Of a DNA stretch of 64,000 nt, positions 48,802 to 59,577 are shown piece after piece (the first letter of the stretch is position 1; each line of letters opens with the position of its first letter). Where the stretch lies: positions 1-64,000 of the forward strand of contig NZ_AMSF01000095.1 in NCBI RefSeq assembly GCF_000334915.1. The letters run 5' to 3'. Below the pieces are notes generated by a model. That model saw only the letters and a list, made by a program, of their open reading frames with translations. It ran no database searches and had not been told where the DNA came from. Both the position numbers and the translations under genes were made by a program. Source of the stretch: Dyella ginsengisoli LA-4. Its GTDB lineage: Bacteria; Pseudomonadota; Gammaproteobacteria; Xanthomonadales; Rhodanobacteraceae.

Positions 48802-49743
48802 TCAGCGCGGCGGCGGAATGGAGGACTTGGTCTGCTGCTGGCCCAGCGACTCCTTGGCCAGCTCGGCGATGCCGGCCAGCGAACCGAGGATGCCGGTCGC
48901 CTCCATCGGCAGCAGCAGCATCTTCTGGTTGGGTGAGTTGGCCATTTCCTTCAGCGCTTCGACGTACTTGTTGGCGACGAAGTAGTTCAACGCGTTGACG
49001 TTGCCGCCGGCGATCGCGTCGGAAACCAGGGTGGTCGCCTTGGCTTCCGCCGCGGCCAGCCGCTCGCGCGCCTCGGCCTCGCGGAACGCCGCCTCCCGCT
49101 TGCCTTCGGCGGCCAGGATCGCGCTCTGCTTCTCGCCGTCGGCCTTGAGGATCGCCGCCTGCTTGAAGCCTTCGGCCTCCAGGATGTTGGCGCGCTTCTC
49201 GCGCTCGGCCTTCATCTGCCGCGCCATCGAGTCGACCAGGTCGCGCGGCGGCGCGATGTCCTTGATCTCGATGCGATTGACCTTCACGCCCCACGGATGG
49301 GTGGCCTCGTCGACGACGCTGAGCAGGCGGGCGTTGATCTCGTCGCGCTTGCTGAGGGACTCGTCCAGGTCCATCGAGCCGAGCACGGTGCGGATGTTGG
49401 TCATCACCAGCGCCAGCGAGGCCTGTTCGAGGTTGGAGACCTCATAGGCGGCCTTGGAGGCGTCCAGCACCTGGTAGAACACCACCCCGTCCACCCGCAC
49501 CACCGCGTTGTCCTTGGTGATGACGTCCTGGCTGGGCACGTCCAGCACCTGCTCCATCATGTTGATCTTGCGGCCGACCGACTGGTAGACCGGCACCAGC
49601 AGGTGCAGGCCGGGCGACAGGGTCCGGGTGTACTTGCCGAAAGTCTCGACCGTCCATTCGAAGCCCTGCGGCACGATGCGCACGAGCTTGGTGATCACGA
49701 CCACCGCCACGATGACGATGACCAGCGCGAGTATCTGTCCCAT
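48802..49743 (-). CDS. SPFH/Band-7 (stomatin-like) membrane protein
   Basis: A 313-residue protein with one N-terminal membrane segment (residues 3-20), an SPFH domain (VPQGFEWTVETFGKYTRTLSPGLHLLVPVYQSV, DVPSQDVITKDNAVVRVDGVVFYQV) and a long charged coiled coil (residues 175-245), followed by an oligomerising tail. It resembles QmcA. It is thought to organise membrane microdomains and protect or quality-control membrane proteins with NfeD. Confidence 0.94.
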   Translation of the reverse strand: MGQILALVIVIVAVVVITKLVRIVPQGFEWTVETFGKYTRTLSPGLHLLVPVYQSVGRKINMMEQVLDVPSQDVITKDNAVVRVDGVVFYQVLDASKAAYEVSNLEQASLALVMTNIRTVLGSMDLDESLSKRDEINARLLSVVDEATHPWGVKVNRIEIKDIAPPRDLVDSMARQMKAEREKRANILEAEGFKQAAILKADGEKQSAILAAEGKREAAFREAEARERLAAAEAKATTLVSDAIAGGNVNALNYFVANKYVEALKEMANSPNQKMLLLPMEATGILGSLAGIAELAKESLGQQQTKSSIPPPR

Positions 49744-49795
49744 TACAACCCCCTTCCTCCGATGAAGTCCGGAGTATAGGCGAGCGCCGTGGCGG

Positions 49796-51187
49796 TCAGA
49801 CCTCCCGCGGCGTGACCAGCGGCAACAACAGGCTCACCTGCAGGCCGCCGCCCTCGCGGTTGGCCAGCGCGATACGCCCGCCGTGGGCCTCGGCGATCTC
49901 GCGCGCCAGTGCCAGGCCCAGGCCGGTACCCGAGCGCTTGGTCGAATAGAACGGCAGCAATGCCTGCGCCAGCACGGTCTCGCTCATGCCGGGACCGCGG
50001 TCGGCCACTTCGATGCGCAGCTCGTGCCCCAGCACCTGCAGGGCGAGGGTGACCTCGTCATCGGGGCCGCCGGCTTCGTGGGCGTTCTTGATCAGGTTGA
50101 TCAGCACCTGCTCGACCTGGGCGGCATCGAACCAGCCCGGCTGCGCCGGCGCCCCGCCAAGCAGGCGGAACCGGCAATGCAGGGCCAATCCCTCGAGAAA
50201 CGGCGCCCAGGACACCTCCGCTTTGCGCGGTGCCGGCAGCTTGGCGAAGCTGGCATAGCCGGCAATGAAGCCGTGCAGGTGCCGCGCGCGCTCGCCGATG
50301 GTGGCGAATACGCCGGGCAATCGCTCCACCTCGCCGCGACGCGCCAGCTCGGCGCCGGAATGCGCCAGCGAGGAAATCGGCGCCAGCGAGTTGTTGAGCT
50401 CATGGCTGATCACCCGGATCACCCGCTTCCAGCTCGCCACCTCCTGCCGCGACAGTTCACGCGTCATCCGTCGGAACAGCAGCAGGCGGTGCGGCCGCCC
50501 CTGCAGGCGAAACGCGCGCTGGGAGATGTGGAAGGTTTCCTCGCTGTTGTCCATCTCCACCGTCAGCAGCGCGTCCTCGCCCCGCTCGACCGCCTCGCGC
50601 ATCGCCTTCGGCGCGTCGGCGGTCACGTCGGCGAAGACCAGTCCATGCAGGCTGCGGCCGTCATTGAACAGGTGCCGCGCGGCAATGTTGGCGTAAGCGA
50701 CGCGCCCACCGGCATCGGTCAGTACCAGCGCCACCGGCGTGTTCTGTACCACCGTGTCCAGCAACAGCTCGCGCTGCACCAGATGCTGGCGCTGGTCGCG
50801 CAGGGTCTGCCCCAGCGCGTTGTGCATGGCGATCAGCTCGCCCAGCTCGTCGCGCCGGTTGACCGCCAGCGAAATGCTGAAGTCGCCGTCGCGGTAGCTC
50901 GCCACCGAGCCCTCCAGCGCGCGCAGCAGGCGGCTGACCGGCGACATCGCCAGGCTGGCCATCCACAAAGCCAGTGGCACCAGCACGGCAAGGCTGACCG
51001 CCAGGCCCGCCCCGAAACCCAGGTGCACCGGGCCGGGGGCGACGCCTTTGGTATCGGTATGCAGCAGTGCAAGCAACTGCGGCAGCGGCCAGTCGGTGAT
51101 ACCGACGTACACCAGCACGCCAGCCAGCCCGGCCAGCATCAGCAACAGGCTCAGCCGCCCCTCGAGCGAACGCAGGCGACGGATCAT
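49796..51187 (-). CDS. Sensor histidine kinase with PAS domain (NtrY-like)
   Basis: A 463-residue membrane sensor. Two helices lie at residues 12-30 and 56-78, with a short periplasmic loop; then come a HAMP-like segment, a PAS domain (about 140-240) and the phosphoacceptor box ISHELNNSLAP with His262. The ATPase domain holds NLIKNAHEAGG, DRGPGMS and GTGLGLALAREIAEAHGG. It is the last gene of a three-gene set whose first gene encodes the sigma-54 response regulator. The signal is unknown. Confidence 0.94.
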   Translation of the reverse strand: MIRRLRSLEGRLSLLLMLAGLAGVLVYVGITDWPLPQLLALLHTDTKGVAPGPVHLGFGAGLAVSLAVLVPLALWMASLAMSPVSRLLRALEGSVASYRDGDFSISLAVNRRDELGELIAMHNALGQTLRDQRQHLVQRELLLDTVVQNTPVALVLTDAGGRVAYANIAARHLFNDGRSLHGLVFADVTADAPKAMREAVERGEDALLTVEMDNSEETFHISQRAFRLQGRPHRLLLFRRMTRELSRQEVASWKRVIRVISHELNNSLAPISSLAHSGAELARRGEVERLPGVFATIGERARHLHGFIAGYASFAKLPAPRKAEVSWAPFLEGLALHCRFRLLGGAPAQPGWFDAAQVEQVLINLIKNAHEAGGPDDEVTLALQVLGHELRIEVADRGPGMSETVLAQALLPFYSTKRSGTGLGLALAREIAEAHGGRIALANREGGGLQVSLLLPLVTPREV

Positions 51188-51209
51188 GCAGCGCGCTGGC
51201 CGGTGCGGG

Positions 51210-51533
51210 TCAACGACATGCAGGATCCATCGGCGTGGCGGCGCAGTTCACGGTGGGACGACCGTCGCGCCCGAGCTGGTTGCCGCCCATCACCGGGGCC
51301 TTGCCGGCAGCCTCCATCGCGTCGTTGCGCATCGGCGTGGCACCGCGCCGCTCCTTGAACTTGAAATGGTTGTCCGAGTCCGATTTCGGCTTCAGCGGAT
51401 TGGCATCCTCGTACTTCACCGTCGACGCCGGCGCCGGCTGGCTCCAGCGGTCGCTGGCCGCGGTCGGAGTGGTCTGCGCGTGGACGGCGCCAGCAGCCAG
51501 CAGGGCGCTGGCGAACAGCAGTCGCAGGGTCAT
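51210..51533 (-). CDS. Small secreted protein inside a two-component operon
   Basis: A 107-residue exported protein of unknown function. The signal peptide MTLRLLFASALLAAGAVHAQ is followed by a polar, probably unstructured chain with HFKFKERRG, PVMGGNQLGRDGRPTVNC and the terminal Cys pair CAATPMDPAC. The start at 51533 has AAGGAG 7 bases upstream. It sits between the regulator gene and the kinase gene, 22 bases before the kinase, so it may modulate sensing. Confidence 0.75.
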   Translation of the reverse strand: MTLRLLFASALLAAGAVHAQTTPTAASDRWSQPAPASTVKYEDANPLKPKSDSDNHFKFKERRGATPMRNDAMEAAGKAPVMGGNQLGRDGRPTVNCAATPMDPACR

Positions 51534-51620
51534 GGCATCGCTCCTTGTCGGCATGAATGCCCCCTTTTTACGCCATCCGCGAGGCCGACGGCCACTGCCG
51601 GTCGGCCTGCAGCCACGGCC

Positions 51621-52961
<1,341 letters not shown>

Positions 52962-53117
52962 CTTTCGTCTACACATGCGGGCATGGATGCAGCTCCATGC
53001 GAAAAGGTTGCATGGCCGGGGGCGTCAACGCCACCCCCGACCGGATCCGCGCCAAAGCACCGGCCCCGGCGCGCGCTCCACCGGTAGCGCCGGAGGAAAG
53101 CGCGGGAGCCGGAAGCC

Positions 53118-54911
53118 TCACGCCTTGGCCTTCTGCGCCGCGATCCATCCGTCCACGCGCTGCTCCAGCACGTCCAGCGGCAGCGCGCCGCCATCGAGGA
53201 TCTCGTCGTGGAAGGCGCGGATCTCGAAGCGCTTGCCCAGCTCGCGCTTGGCCCGGGCTCGCAGCTGCAGGATCTTCAGCTCGCCCATCTTGTACGCCAG
53301 CGCCTGGCCCGGCCAGGTGATGTAGCGATCGGTCTCGGCCTGCACGTCCGGCTCGTCCTCGCTGGAATGGGCGTGGAAGAAGTCCACCATCTGCTGTCGC
53401 GTCCAGTGCTTGTAGTGCACGCCTGTGTCCAGCACCAGCCGGTCGGCGCGCAGCAGCTCGTCGGACAGGCGGCCGTAGTCGGACAGCGGGTCCTTGTAGA
53501 AGCCGATGTCCTTGCCCAGCTGTTCGGCATACAGCGCCCAGCCCTCGACGTACGCGGTGTAACCGCCCTGCTGCCGGAACGGCGGCAGCTTGGGCAGGGT
53601 CTGCGCGATCGAGATCTGCATGTGATGGCCCGGGATACCCTCGTGGTACGCGGTCGACTCGATGGTCAGCACGCTGCGATGGGCGAAGTCGCCGGTGTTG
53701 ACGAAGATCTGTCCCGGCCGCGAGCCATCCGGGGTGCCCTGGTGATACTCGGCCGCCGCGGCCTCCTTTTCGCGGAACGGTTCCACCGGCACCACCACCA
53801 CCTTGGTCTTGGGCAGCAGGCCGAACAGCTTGGGCAGTTCCGGCTGCATCTGCGCCAGGTAGCCGCGGTAGCGGTTCAGGATGTCCTCGCGCGAGGTGGC
53901 GTGCACCTTCGGGTTGGTCTTCAGCGCGGCGCGGAAGGCGGCCAGGTCCTTGTAGCCCTGAGCGTGGGCGATCTTCGTCATCTCGCCTTCGATGCGGGCG
54001 ACCTCCTTCAGTCCGAGCTCGTGGATCTGCTCGGGCGTCTGGTCGGTGGTGGTCATCTGTTGCACGTCGAAGCGGTAGATCGCATCGCCGTTGGGCAGGT
54101 CCCACACGCCCGGTTGCAGGCGGCCGTGCGGGGCGTAGTCCCTGGCCACGAACGTGCCCAGCTTGGCGTAGGCCGGCCGCACGTCCTGGTCGATCGCCGC
54201 CAGGATGGCCTGCTTCAGCCGCGCCTGGTCGGCCGCCGACACCGAGGCGGGAAAATGCTTCAGCGGCTCGGCAAACACACTGTCCATGCCGGCCGGCTTG
54301 CCGATCGCGTCGATCTGCTTGACCACCGCCTCGAGCAGGTACTTCGGCGGCATCATGCGGTCGCGCAGGCCCTGCCGCGCCACGTCGGCGACCTGGTCGA
54401 ACGCCGCCGGCACCGCCTTCAGCCGCGCCAGGTAGTCCTCGTATTCCTTGGTGTTGTCGAACGGGATCGAACTGATGAATCCGGCCAGCTGCAGGTGGAT
54501 GCCGTTCATCTGGTCCAGCGGCATCTCGTCCAGCTTCAGCTCGTGCGCGCGCATCGCGTCCTTCAGCTGGCGCACCATCAGCTCGTGGTTGAGCTTGTCG
54601 TTGTCGCTGAAACCCCGGGTGTCGATCGCCTGGAAACGGCGCAGGAAGTCGCCGGTCCAGCGGTACTCCGCCTGTGCGTGGGCCAGCGACAGGTCGCTGA
54701 AGCGGTCGTTGTAGCGCAGGTCGCCGAGGATGGTCGCGTACTCCGGCGCATTCTCCAGCGTGTGCTGCCACTGCTCGTCGAGCAGCTTGTTCTGCGCGGC
54801 GACCCGTGCCGTCACGTCGGCAACCGGGGCGGACGCCGCCGCTACCTCGTGCGGCACCATCGCCCCCCCCACCACCAGGCCCACGGCCACCATCAGCGGC
54901 AACATCTTCAT
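53118..54911 (-). CDS. DUF885 family exported protein, putative metallopeptidase
   Basis: A 597-residue protein of the DUF885 family. The signal peptide begins MKMLPLMVAVGLVVGGA. The sequence YHEGIPGHHMQ near residue 425 is an HExxxHH-like zinc-binding motif, with a conserved Glu in YVEGWALYAEQL about 35 residues later. The family resembles M32-like helical peptidases, and peptidase activity is likely but seldom shown. The ATG at 54911 has GGGAG 9 bases upstream; a TTG at 54920 is weaker. Confidence 0.88.
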   Translation of the reverse strand: MKMLPLMVAVGLVVGGAMVPHEVAAASAPVADVTARVAAQNKLLDEQWQHTLENAPEYATILGDLRYNDRFSDLSLAHAQAEYRWTGDFLRRFQAIDTRGFSDNDKLNHELMVRQLKDAMRAHELKLDEMPLDQMNGIHLQLAGFISSIPFDNTKEYEDYLARLKAVPAAFDQVADVARQGLRDRMMPPKYLLEAVVKQIDAIGKPAGMDSVFAEPLKHFPASVSAADQARLKQAILAAIDQDVRPAYAKLGTFVARDYAPHGRLQPGVWDLPNGDAIYRFDVQQMTTTDQTPEQIHELGLKEVARIEGEMTKIAHAQGYKDLAAFRAALKTNPKVHATSREDILNRYRGYLAQMQPELPKLFGLLPKTKVVVVPVEPFREKEAAAAEYHQGTPDGSRPGQIFVNTGDFAHRSVLTIESTAYHEGIPGHHMQISIAQTLPKLPPFRQQGGYTAYVEGWALYAEQLGKDIGFYKDPLSDYGRLSDELLRADRLVLDTGVHYKHWTRQQMVDFFHAHSSEDEPDVQAETDRYITWPGQALAYKMGELKILQLRARAKRELGKRFEIRAFHDEILDGGALPLDVLEQRVDGWIAAQKAKA

Positions 54912-55028
54912 CGTCGACAACTCCCTTGAAAGAACCCCGATTCTGCCCGAACGCCGGCCACGGGTGATGGGCCGTTATTCACACGCCATGGATCCACGCG
55001 CCATGCCACCGATCCGCCGGCCGGCGCC

Positions 55029-55697
55029 TCACTTCATGCCGGGCTGGCCCGGTGGGGTCGCTCCGTCGAACCATTGCGCGCGGATACCCTCGACGGCACC
55101 GATGCGTGCCTGCCGGCTGACCCAGAGCGTGCCGCCACGCGCCGCAACAATCGGGCCGTCCACCACCACGCCCGGACCGATCACCACCAGCGGCAGTCGC
55201 TTCCGCACCTCGTCCTGCGCATCGGTGGAGGGGCGCGGCTTGTCCAGGTAGATGCCCTTGCCGACATGGGTGGTGCCATGCAGCAGGATCTTTCCCGACA
55301 CCGTGTGGATGGCACCGGCGATCTCGGCGTCCTGCGCGTCGAGGCCGGCGACCAGCGTCCGCAGGTCGCCGCCGACATGGGCGCCCCAGGCCAGCGAGAC
55401 CTGGCCGTCCACCGCGGACAGGTCGTGCCGGCAGGTCGCGCCACGCTCCAGCACAACCGGACCATCGACGGTGTCGATGGTCTTCGCCGTCGCCCCTTCG
55501 CCCAGCGTGACGCCACCGTCCACGCTGCGGATCTTGCCCGCCTCCGCCCTGGCGGCCAGATGCACGCCGCCATCGACCGAATAGACCGGGCGTGGCAGGT
55601 GTCCCGCGGCAATCTCGGTCGGCTGGTCCAGGTGCATCACGCAGCCGCTACACACGAGTGCGGCAAGGCATGCCGTCGTCCAGGTGATCTGTCTCAC
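55029..55697 (-). CDS. Lipoprotein with about 18-residue VDG repeats (beta-solenoid-like)
   Basis: A 222-residue lipoprotein. The lipobox LVCSGC ends the signal peptide. Residues from about 38 hold six successive 18-19-residue units, each starting VDG or a variant (VDGGVHL, VDGGVTL, VDGPVVL, VDGQVSL, LVAGLDA, VSGKILL), a period expected of a right-handed beta-helix similar to bactofilins. A distal part repeats the pattern (VVIGPGVVVDGPIVAARGGTLWV). The start is GTG at 55697, 6 bases after AAGGAG. It lies 36 bases beyond the last permease of the array and is probably its terminal gene. Function unknown. Confidence 0.75.
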   Translation of the reverse strand: MRQITWTTACLAALVCSGCVMHLDQPTEIAAGHLPRPVYSVDGGVHLAARAEAGKIRSVDGGVTLGEGATAKTIDTVDGPVVLERGATCRHDLSAVDGQVSLAWGAHVGGDLRTLVAGLDAQDAEIAGAIHTVSGKILLHGTTHVGKGIYLDKPRPSTDAQDEVRKRLPLVVIGPGVVVDGPIVAARGGTLWVSRQARIGAVEGIRAQWFDGATPPGQPGMK

Positions 55698-55733
55698 TCC
55701 GTTCTCCTTGAGCTTCCTACCAGCCATCCACCA

Positions 55734-56966
55734 TCACACACTCCGCGTCGCCACCACCGGCGGCACGGCCGCAGCGCGCAGCGCTGGGGCCAGTACCGAC
55801 AGCTGTCCCAGCGCCCACAGCGCCAGAGCGCCAACCGGCAGGTACCACAACGGCAGTCGCGGCAGTTCGTAGCGACTCATCAGCAGCAGGTTGAGTGCCA
55901 CCGCGAGCACCGCCCCGATCACGACGCCAGCGCCTACGATCAGGAAATTCTCGGCCTGGAAATAGCGCAGGATGTCGCCGCGCGTGGCGCCGATCGCCCG
56001 GCGGATGCCGATCGTCCGCGTGCGTTGCTGTACCCAGAAATTGGCCAGGCCGGCAATGCCGAGCGCGGTGACGAACAGCAGGCCCAGGCCAGCGGCGATC
56101 AGCAGACCGATCATGGTGATATCGCGCTGGAAATAGCGCGCGCGTATCTGCGTGTAGGTCTTCATCCGTTGCGGGTCGACCAGGCGGCTCGGGCTGGCCG
56201 CCAACAGGGCCGCCCGGCCCGCCCGCAGTATCCGTGCGCGGTCCTGCGGTGCGCTGCGCAGCACATAGAGCACGCCGGCATCCACGGGACGCTGCGGCCA
56301 GATCATGCTCTGGCCGGCGACGCCCGGCTGGTTCGGAGCTGGCCGCAGCAGGGTATCCACGATGCCGACGACGCGGATGAAGTCGTGGCCGTCGTACATG
56401 CTCTGTCCGAGCGCCGAACGCCCTGGATACATGGCCTTCGCCAAGGCTTGCGTGATGATCGCGACCGCCGGCTTGCCCTTGTCGACGTACTCGTCGGGCA
56501 GGAAATCGCGCCCCGCGACAAGACGCAGGCCCAGGGTATCGACCAGGCCAGGCGTGCCGTCGTATACGGCAGGTTGCATGCACCCGCTACCTTCGATCGA
56601 ATTGCGCTGCATCGCGCGATCCAGCGCCTCCTTGCTGGGACAGAAGCCACGGGACGACTCGCTCCGGTTCAGCGGCAGCGAATAACTCACCGCCACCGCG
56701 GAGCGCACCCCGGGAATGGCGCGCAGCGCCGCCAGATCGGCCGCATGCCGGGCCTGCGGGCTCTCGTCTTTACCGATGCCGCTGCTGTGGATCACCGACA
56801 GCTCGGACTCGGCAATGCCGGTCGACACGCTGACCCGCTGGATCCGCTGGGCGACCATGAACACCACGTTGCAGACGATGGCGCAGGTGAAAGCCACCTG
56901 CAGCATCAGCAGGCTGGCGGTGAGTTTGTGTCGACGCAGGCTGGACAGGATGGGACGAAATTCCAT
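55734..56966 (-). CDS. FtsX/MacB-type ABC transporter permease, type B (third pair)
   Basis: A 410-residue permease. One N-terminal helix (about 18-40, LLMLQVAFTCAIVCNVVFMV) precedes a periplasmic domain. Three C-terminal helices include the FtsX signature RRAIGATRGDILRYFQAENFLIV, and the end is LRAAAVPPVVATRSV. It is 18 bases after its type A partner. Such permeases pair with a MacB-like ATPase in efflux or lipoprotein release; no ATPase lies in the window. Confidence 0.9.
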   Translation of the reverse strand: MEFRPILSSLRRHKLTASLLMLQVAFTCAIVCNVVFMVAQRIQRVSVSTGIAESELSVIHSSGIGKDESPQARHAADLAALRAIPGVRSAVAVSYSLPLNRSESSRGFCPSKEALDRAMQRNSIEGSGCMQPAVYDGTPGLVDTLGLRLVAGRDFLPDEYVDKGKPAVAIITQALAKAMYPGRSALGQSMYDGHDFIRVVGIVDTLLRPAPNQPGVAGQSMIWPQRPVDAGVLYVLRSAPQDRARILRAGRAALLAASPSRLVDPQRMKTYTQIRARYFQRDITMIGLLIAAGLGLLFVTALGIAGLANFWVQQRTRTIGIRRAIGATRGDILRYFQAENFLIVGAGVVIGAVLAVALNLLLMSRYELPRLPLWYLPVGALALWALGQLSVLAPALRAAAVPPVVATRSV

Positions 56967-56984
56967 GTCGTACTCCGATGGCCG

Positions 56985-58301
56985 CTACTGGGCCTTGAGC
57001 TGAAGGGCAGGCGCTATGCGGCAGGCACGCCACGCCGGCAACAGGCTGGCCAGCACGCTGGCCAGCACGGCCAGCACAAAGGTGCCGGCGAGCATCGTCG
57101 GGTCCATCTGGGCCAGTCGCGCATAGTCGTCCGGCCGGTGGCGCACGCTCCACAGGCCGAGCTGGGCGATGGCAAGGCCCAGCGCACCGCCGGCGATACC
57201 GATCAGCGCCGACTCGATCGCCAGTTGCGCGAAGATGTCGCGCCGCCGCGCGCCCAGCGCGCGTCGCACGCTGATCTCGCCGCCACGGCGCAGGAACTTC
57301 GCCAGCAGCAGGGCAACGATGTTCAGCATGCACACGAACAGGAAACCCAGCGCCAGCCACAGCTGCAGCTGGACGTCGTCCGGCACCAGGTTCTCGTGCG
57401 CCAGCCAGCCCATCAGGCTGTAAAGCTTCGCGTCCGTCGGCGGCCGTTCGAAGCGGCCCAGTGCCTTCTGCTCTACCGAGTAGTCGACCAGGTACTGGCG
57501 ATAGGCGGCCACCTGCGCCGGCGTGTCCAGTTCCACCCAGAACTGCAGCCAGCTCATCTCGGCACCACGCTTGCCGGAACCCGCCTTGTCGTCGCTACCC
57601 CAGCCCGACTGGTTGCCATTGACCGGCAGATCCTTGTCTATCGCCACCGACAGCGGCAGGAAGAAGCGATCGGTATCGCTGTACTGGGTACCCGTGTTGT
57701 CGGCGTAGAACTGCGGCGCGGGCGACCAGTCGGCCACCACGCCGATCACCCGGTAGTCCAGCTCCCCGAGATGCGCGGTGCGCCCCACCACGTCGGCGCG
57801 ACCGAACAGCTTGCGTGCCAGCATGTCCGCCAGCACCACCACGTGCGCACCCGCGGCATCGTCGGCGGAGCTCCAACCACCGCCGTATTCGAAGCGGAGA
57901 CCGAACAGCGCGAAGATGTCCGCGGTGGCATACCGCCCGCCGACGTAGAAAGGCTGCAACCCGTCCTGCGCGGGACGCGCGAGCAGAGTGCCACCGGCCA
58001 TCGCCGCCTGCCGCACCGCGCGTTTCGCCTTAAGCAGTCCCATCGCATCCGGCCAGGTGAGGTTGTCGGATGGATCGGGGCTGTTCTCGCCACGGTGATA
58101 GTCCCGTGGCAGGGGATCGAGATGCGGTGTGTACAGATGCGCACTGCGGCCAGGCAGCGGATCGTCGGTCATCACGTGCAGCACGGTGATCATCGTCATG
58201 CTGGCGCCGATGCCCAGGCCGATCGCCAGCACCATCAGTCCGGTCAGGACGGGGCTGCGGCGCAGGCTGCGCAGCGCCAGATCCACGTAATAGGCAATCA
58301 T
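56985..58301 (-). CDS. FtsX/MacB-type ABC transporter permease, type A (third pair)
   Basis: A 438-residue permease. The N-terminus is MIAYYVDLALRSLRRSPVLTGLMVLAIGLGIGASMTM. The periplasmic domain spans about residues 45-310. Then come the signature SVRRALGARRRDIFAQLAIESALIG and three helices, ending ACRIAPALQLKAQ. It is the most divergent of the type A copies. It is followed by its type B partner after 18 bases and preceded by the next pair after 47. Confidence 0.9.
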   Translation of the reverse strand: MIAYYVDLALRSLRRSPVLTGLMVLAIGLGIGASMTMITVLHVMTDDPLPGRSAHLYTPHLDPLPRDYHRGENSPDPSDNLTWPDAMGLLKAKRAVRQAAMAGGTLLARPAQDGLQPFYVGGRYATADIFALFGLRFEYGGGWSSADDAAGAHVVVLADMLARKLFGRADVVGRTAHLGELDYRVIGVVADWSPAPQFYADNTGTQYSDTDRFFLPLSVAIDKDLPVNGNQSGWGSDDKAGSGKRGAEMSWLQFWVELDTPAQVAAYRQYLVDYSVEQKALGRFERPPTDAKLYSLMGWLAHENLVPDDVQLQLWLALGFLFVCMLNIVALLLAKFLRRGGEISVRRALGARRRDIFAQLAIESALIGIAGGALGLAIAQLGLWSVRHRPDDYARLAQMDPTMLAGTFVLAVLASVLASLLPAWRACRIAPALQLKAQ

Positions 58302-58348
58302 TCGAAAACTCCCTTTTCTCGACGTTGGGCGGGCCGCGCGCTCGCCTT

Positions 58349-59566
58349 CTAGACGCTTCGTGTCGCCACCACTGGCGGGACATGCGATGCACGCAGGGCC
58401 GGACCGAGCACGGCGAGCTGGCCGAGCCCCCACAGCGCCAACGCGCCGATCGGCAGGTAGTAGAGCGGCAGGTGTGGCAGCTCGTAGAACTTCATCAGCA
58501 CGGCGTTGAGCAGATAGGCCAGCAACATGCCCAGCGTGATGCCGATGGTGACGATCAGCAGGTTCTCGGTCTGGAAGTAGCGCAGGATGTCTCCGCGCGT
58601 GGCCCCCAGCGCACGACGCACGCCGATGGTGCGCCGGCGCTGACCCACCCAGAAGCTCGTGAGCCCGACGATGCCAAGCGCGGTGACGCCGAGCATGAGG
58701 ACGACCACCCCGAGCAGCAGGCCGATCATGATGCGGTCGGTCTCGAAGTAGTCCGTGCGCAGGTCGCCCAGCGTCTTGCTGTCCTCCTGGTCCAGCACCA
58801 CGTCGGGAGCGATCTTCGCCACCGCAGCCTTGGCATCGCGCAGCACCCGCTGCACATCCTGCGGTCGTGCCCGCAACAGGTAGGTCCCGGAGAGCGAACC
58901 TCCCGGCGCGGTGGGTGTGAACACCGTCCACTCGGCCTGCGCCATGTCGTACTGGTGCGGCTGCGCGCGTGCAAAGTGATCCACCACGCCGATGACGCGA
59001 AAGTGGAACTTGTCGCACCAGAAATCCTTGCCGAGCGGACTCTCGCCAGGCCACGCATGTTCCGCCAGCGCGCGCGTGACGAGCACCTGCGCATCGTTGG
59101 GGACGAAGCTGACCGCAGGCTGGTAGTCGTCCGCCTGCGGCAGCCTTCCCTCGACCAGCTTGAGACCCAGCGCCTTGAAGGTGCCCGGCCCTCCCAGCAC
59201 GAAATCCACCACCCCGATCAGCTTCTTGTAACCACCCGGATCGTGCGTCACGCCGGCGGCCGCTCGCTGCGGCCCGAATGGCACCTGGTTGATCAGGGTG
59301 GCCGACTGCACGCCGGGGATGGCCTGCAGGCCGGCCAGCATGCGCGCGTTGACGTCCGCAGCCTGGCTCGGCTCGAAGCCGTTGACGCTCAATACCGCGA
59401 GGGAACGCTCATCGATGCCACTGTTGGTGTGGATCATCTCCATGCGCTGCGCGACCAGGAAGAAGGCGTTGCAAAGCACCGCACAGGCCAGCGCGATCTC
59501 CATCGCGATCAGCAGGGTGGCGAGGCGATGGCGGCGTAGCGCCGCGACGATGGGTTGAATCTGCAT
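58349..59566 (-). CDS. FtsX/MacB-type ABC transporter permease, type B (second pair)
   Basis: A 405-residue permease. The start is MQIQPIVAALRRHRLATLLIAMEIALACAVLCNAFFLVAQRM. The FtsX signature is GVRRALGATRGDILRYFQTENLLIV and the end LRASHVPPVVATRSV. It lies 11 bases after its type A partner. The periplasmic domain differs from the other B copies far more than the helices do, so the substrate-facing part has diverged. Confidence 0.9.
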   Translation of the reverse strand: MQIQPIVAALRRHRLATLLIAMEIALACAVLCNAFFLVAQRMEMIHTNSGIDERSLAVLSVNGFEPSQAADVNARMLAGLQAIPGVQSATLINQVPFGPQRAAAGVTHDPGGYKKLIGVVDFVLGGPGTFKALGLKLVEGRLPQADDYQPAVSFVPNDAQVLVTRALAEHAWPGESPLGKDFWCDKFHFRVIGVVDHFARAQPHQYDMAQAEWTVFTPTAPGGSLSGTYLLRARPQDVQRVLRDAKAAVAKIAPDVVLDQEDSKTLGDLRTDYFETDRIMIGLLLGVVVLMLGVTALGIVGLTSFWVGQRRRTIGVRRALGATRGDILRYFQTENLLIVTIGITLGMLLAYLLNAVLMKFYELPHLPLYYLPIGALALWGLGQLAVLGPALRASHVPPVVATRSV

Positions 59567-59577
59567 GACCGATCTCC

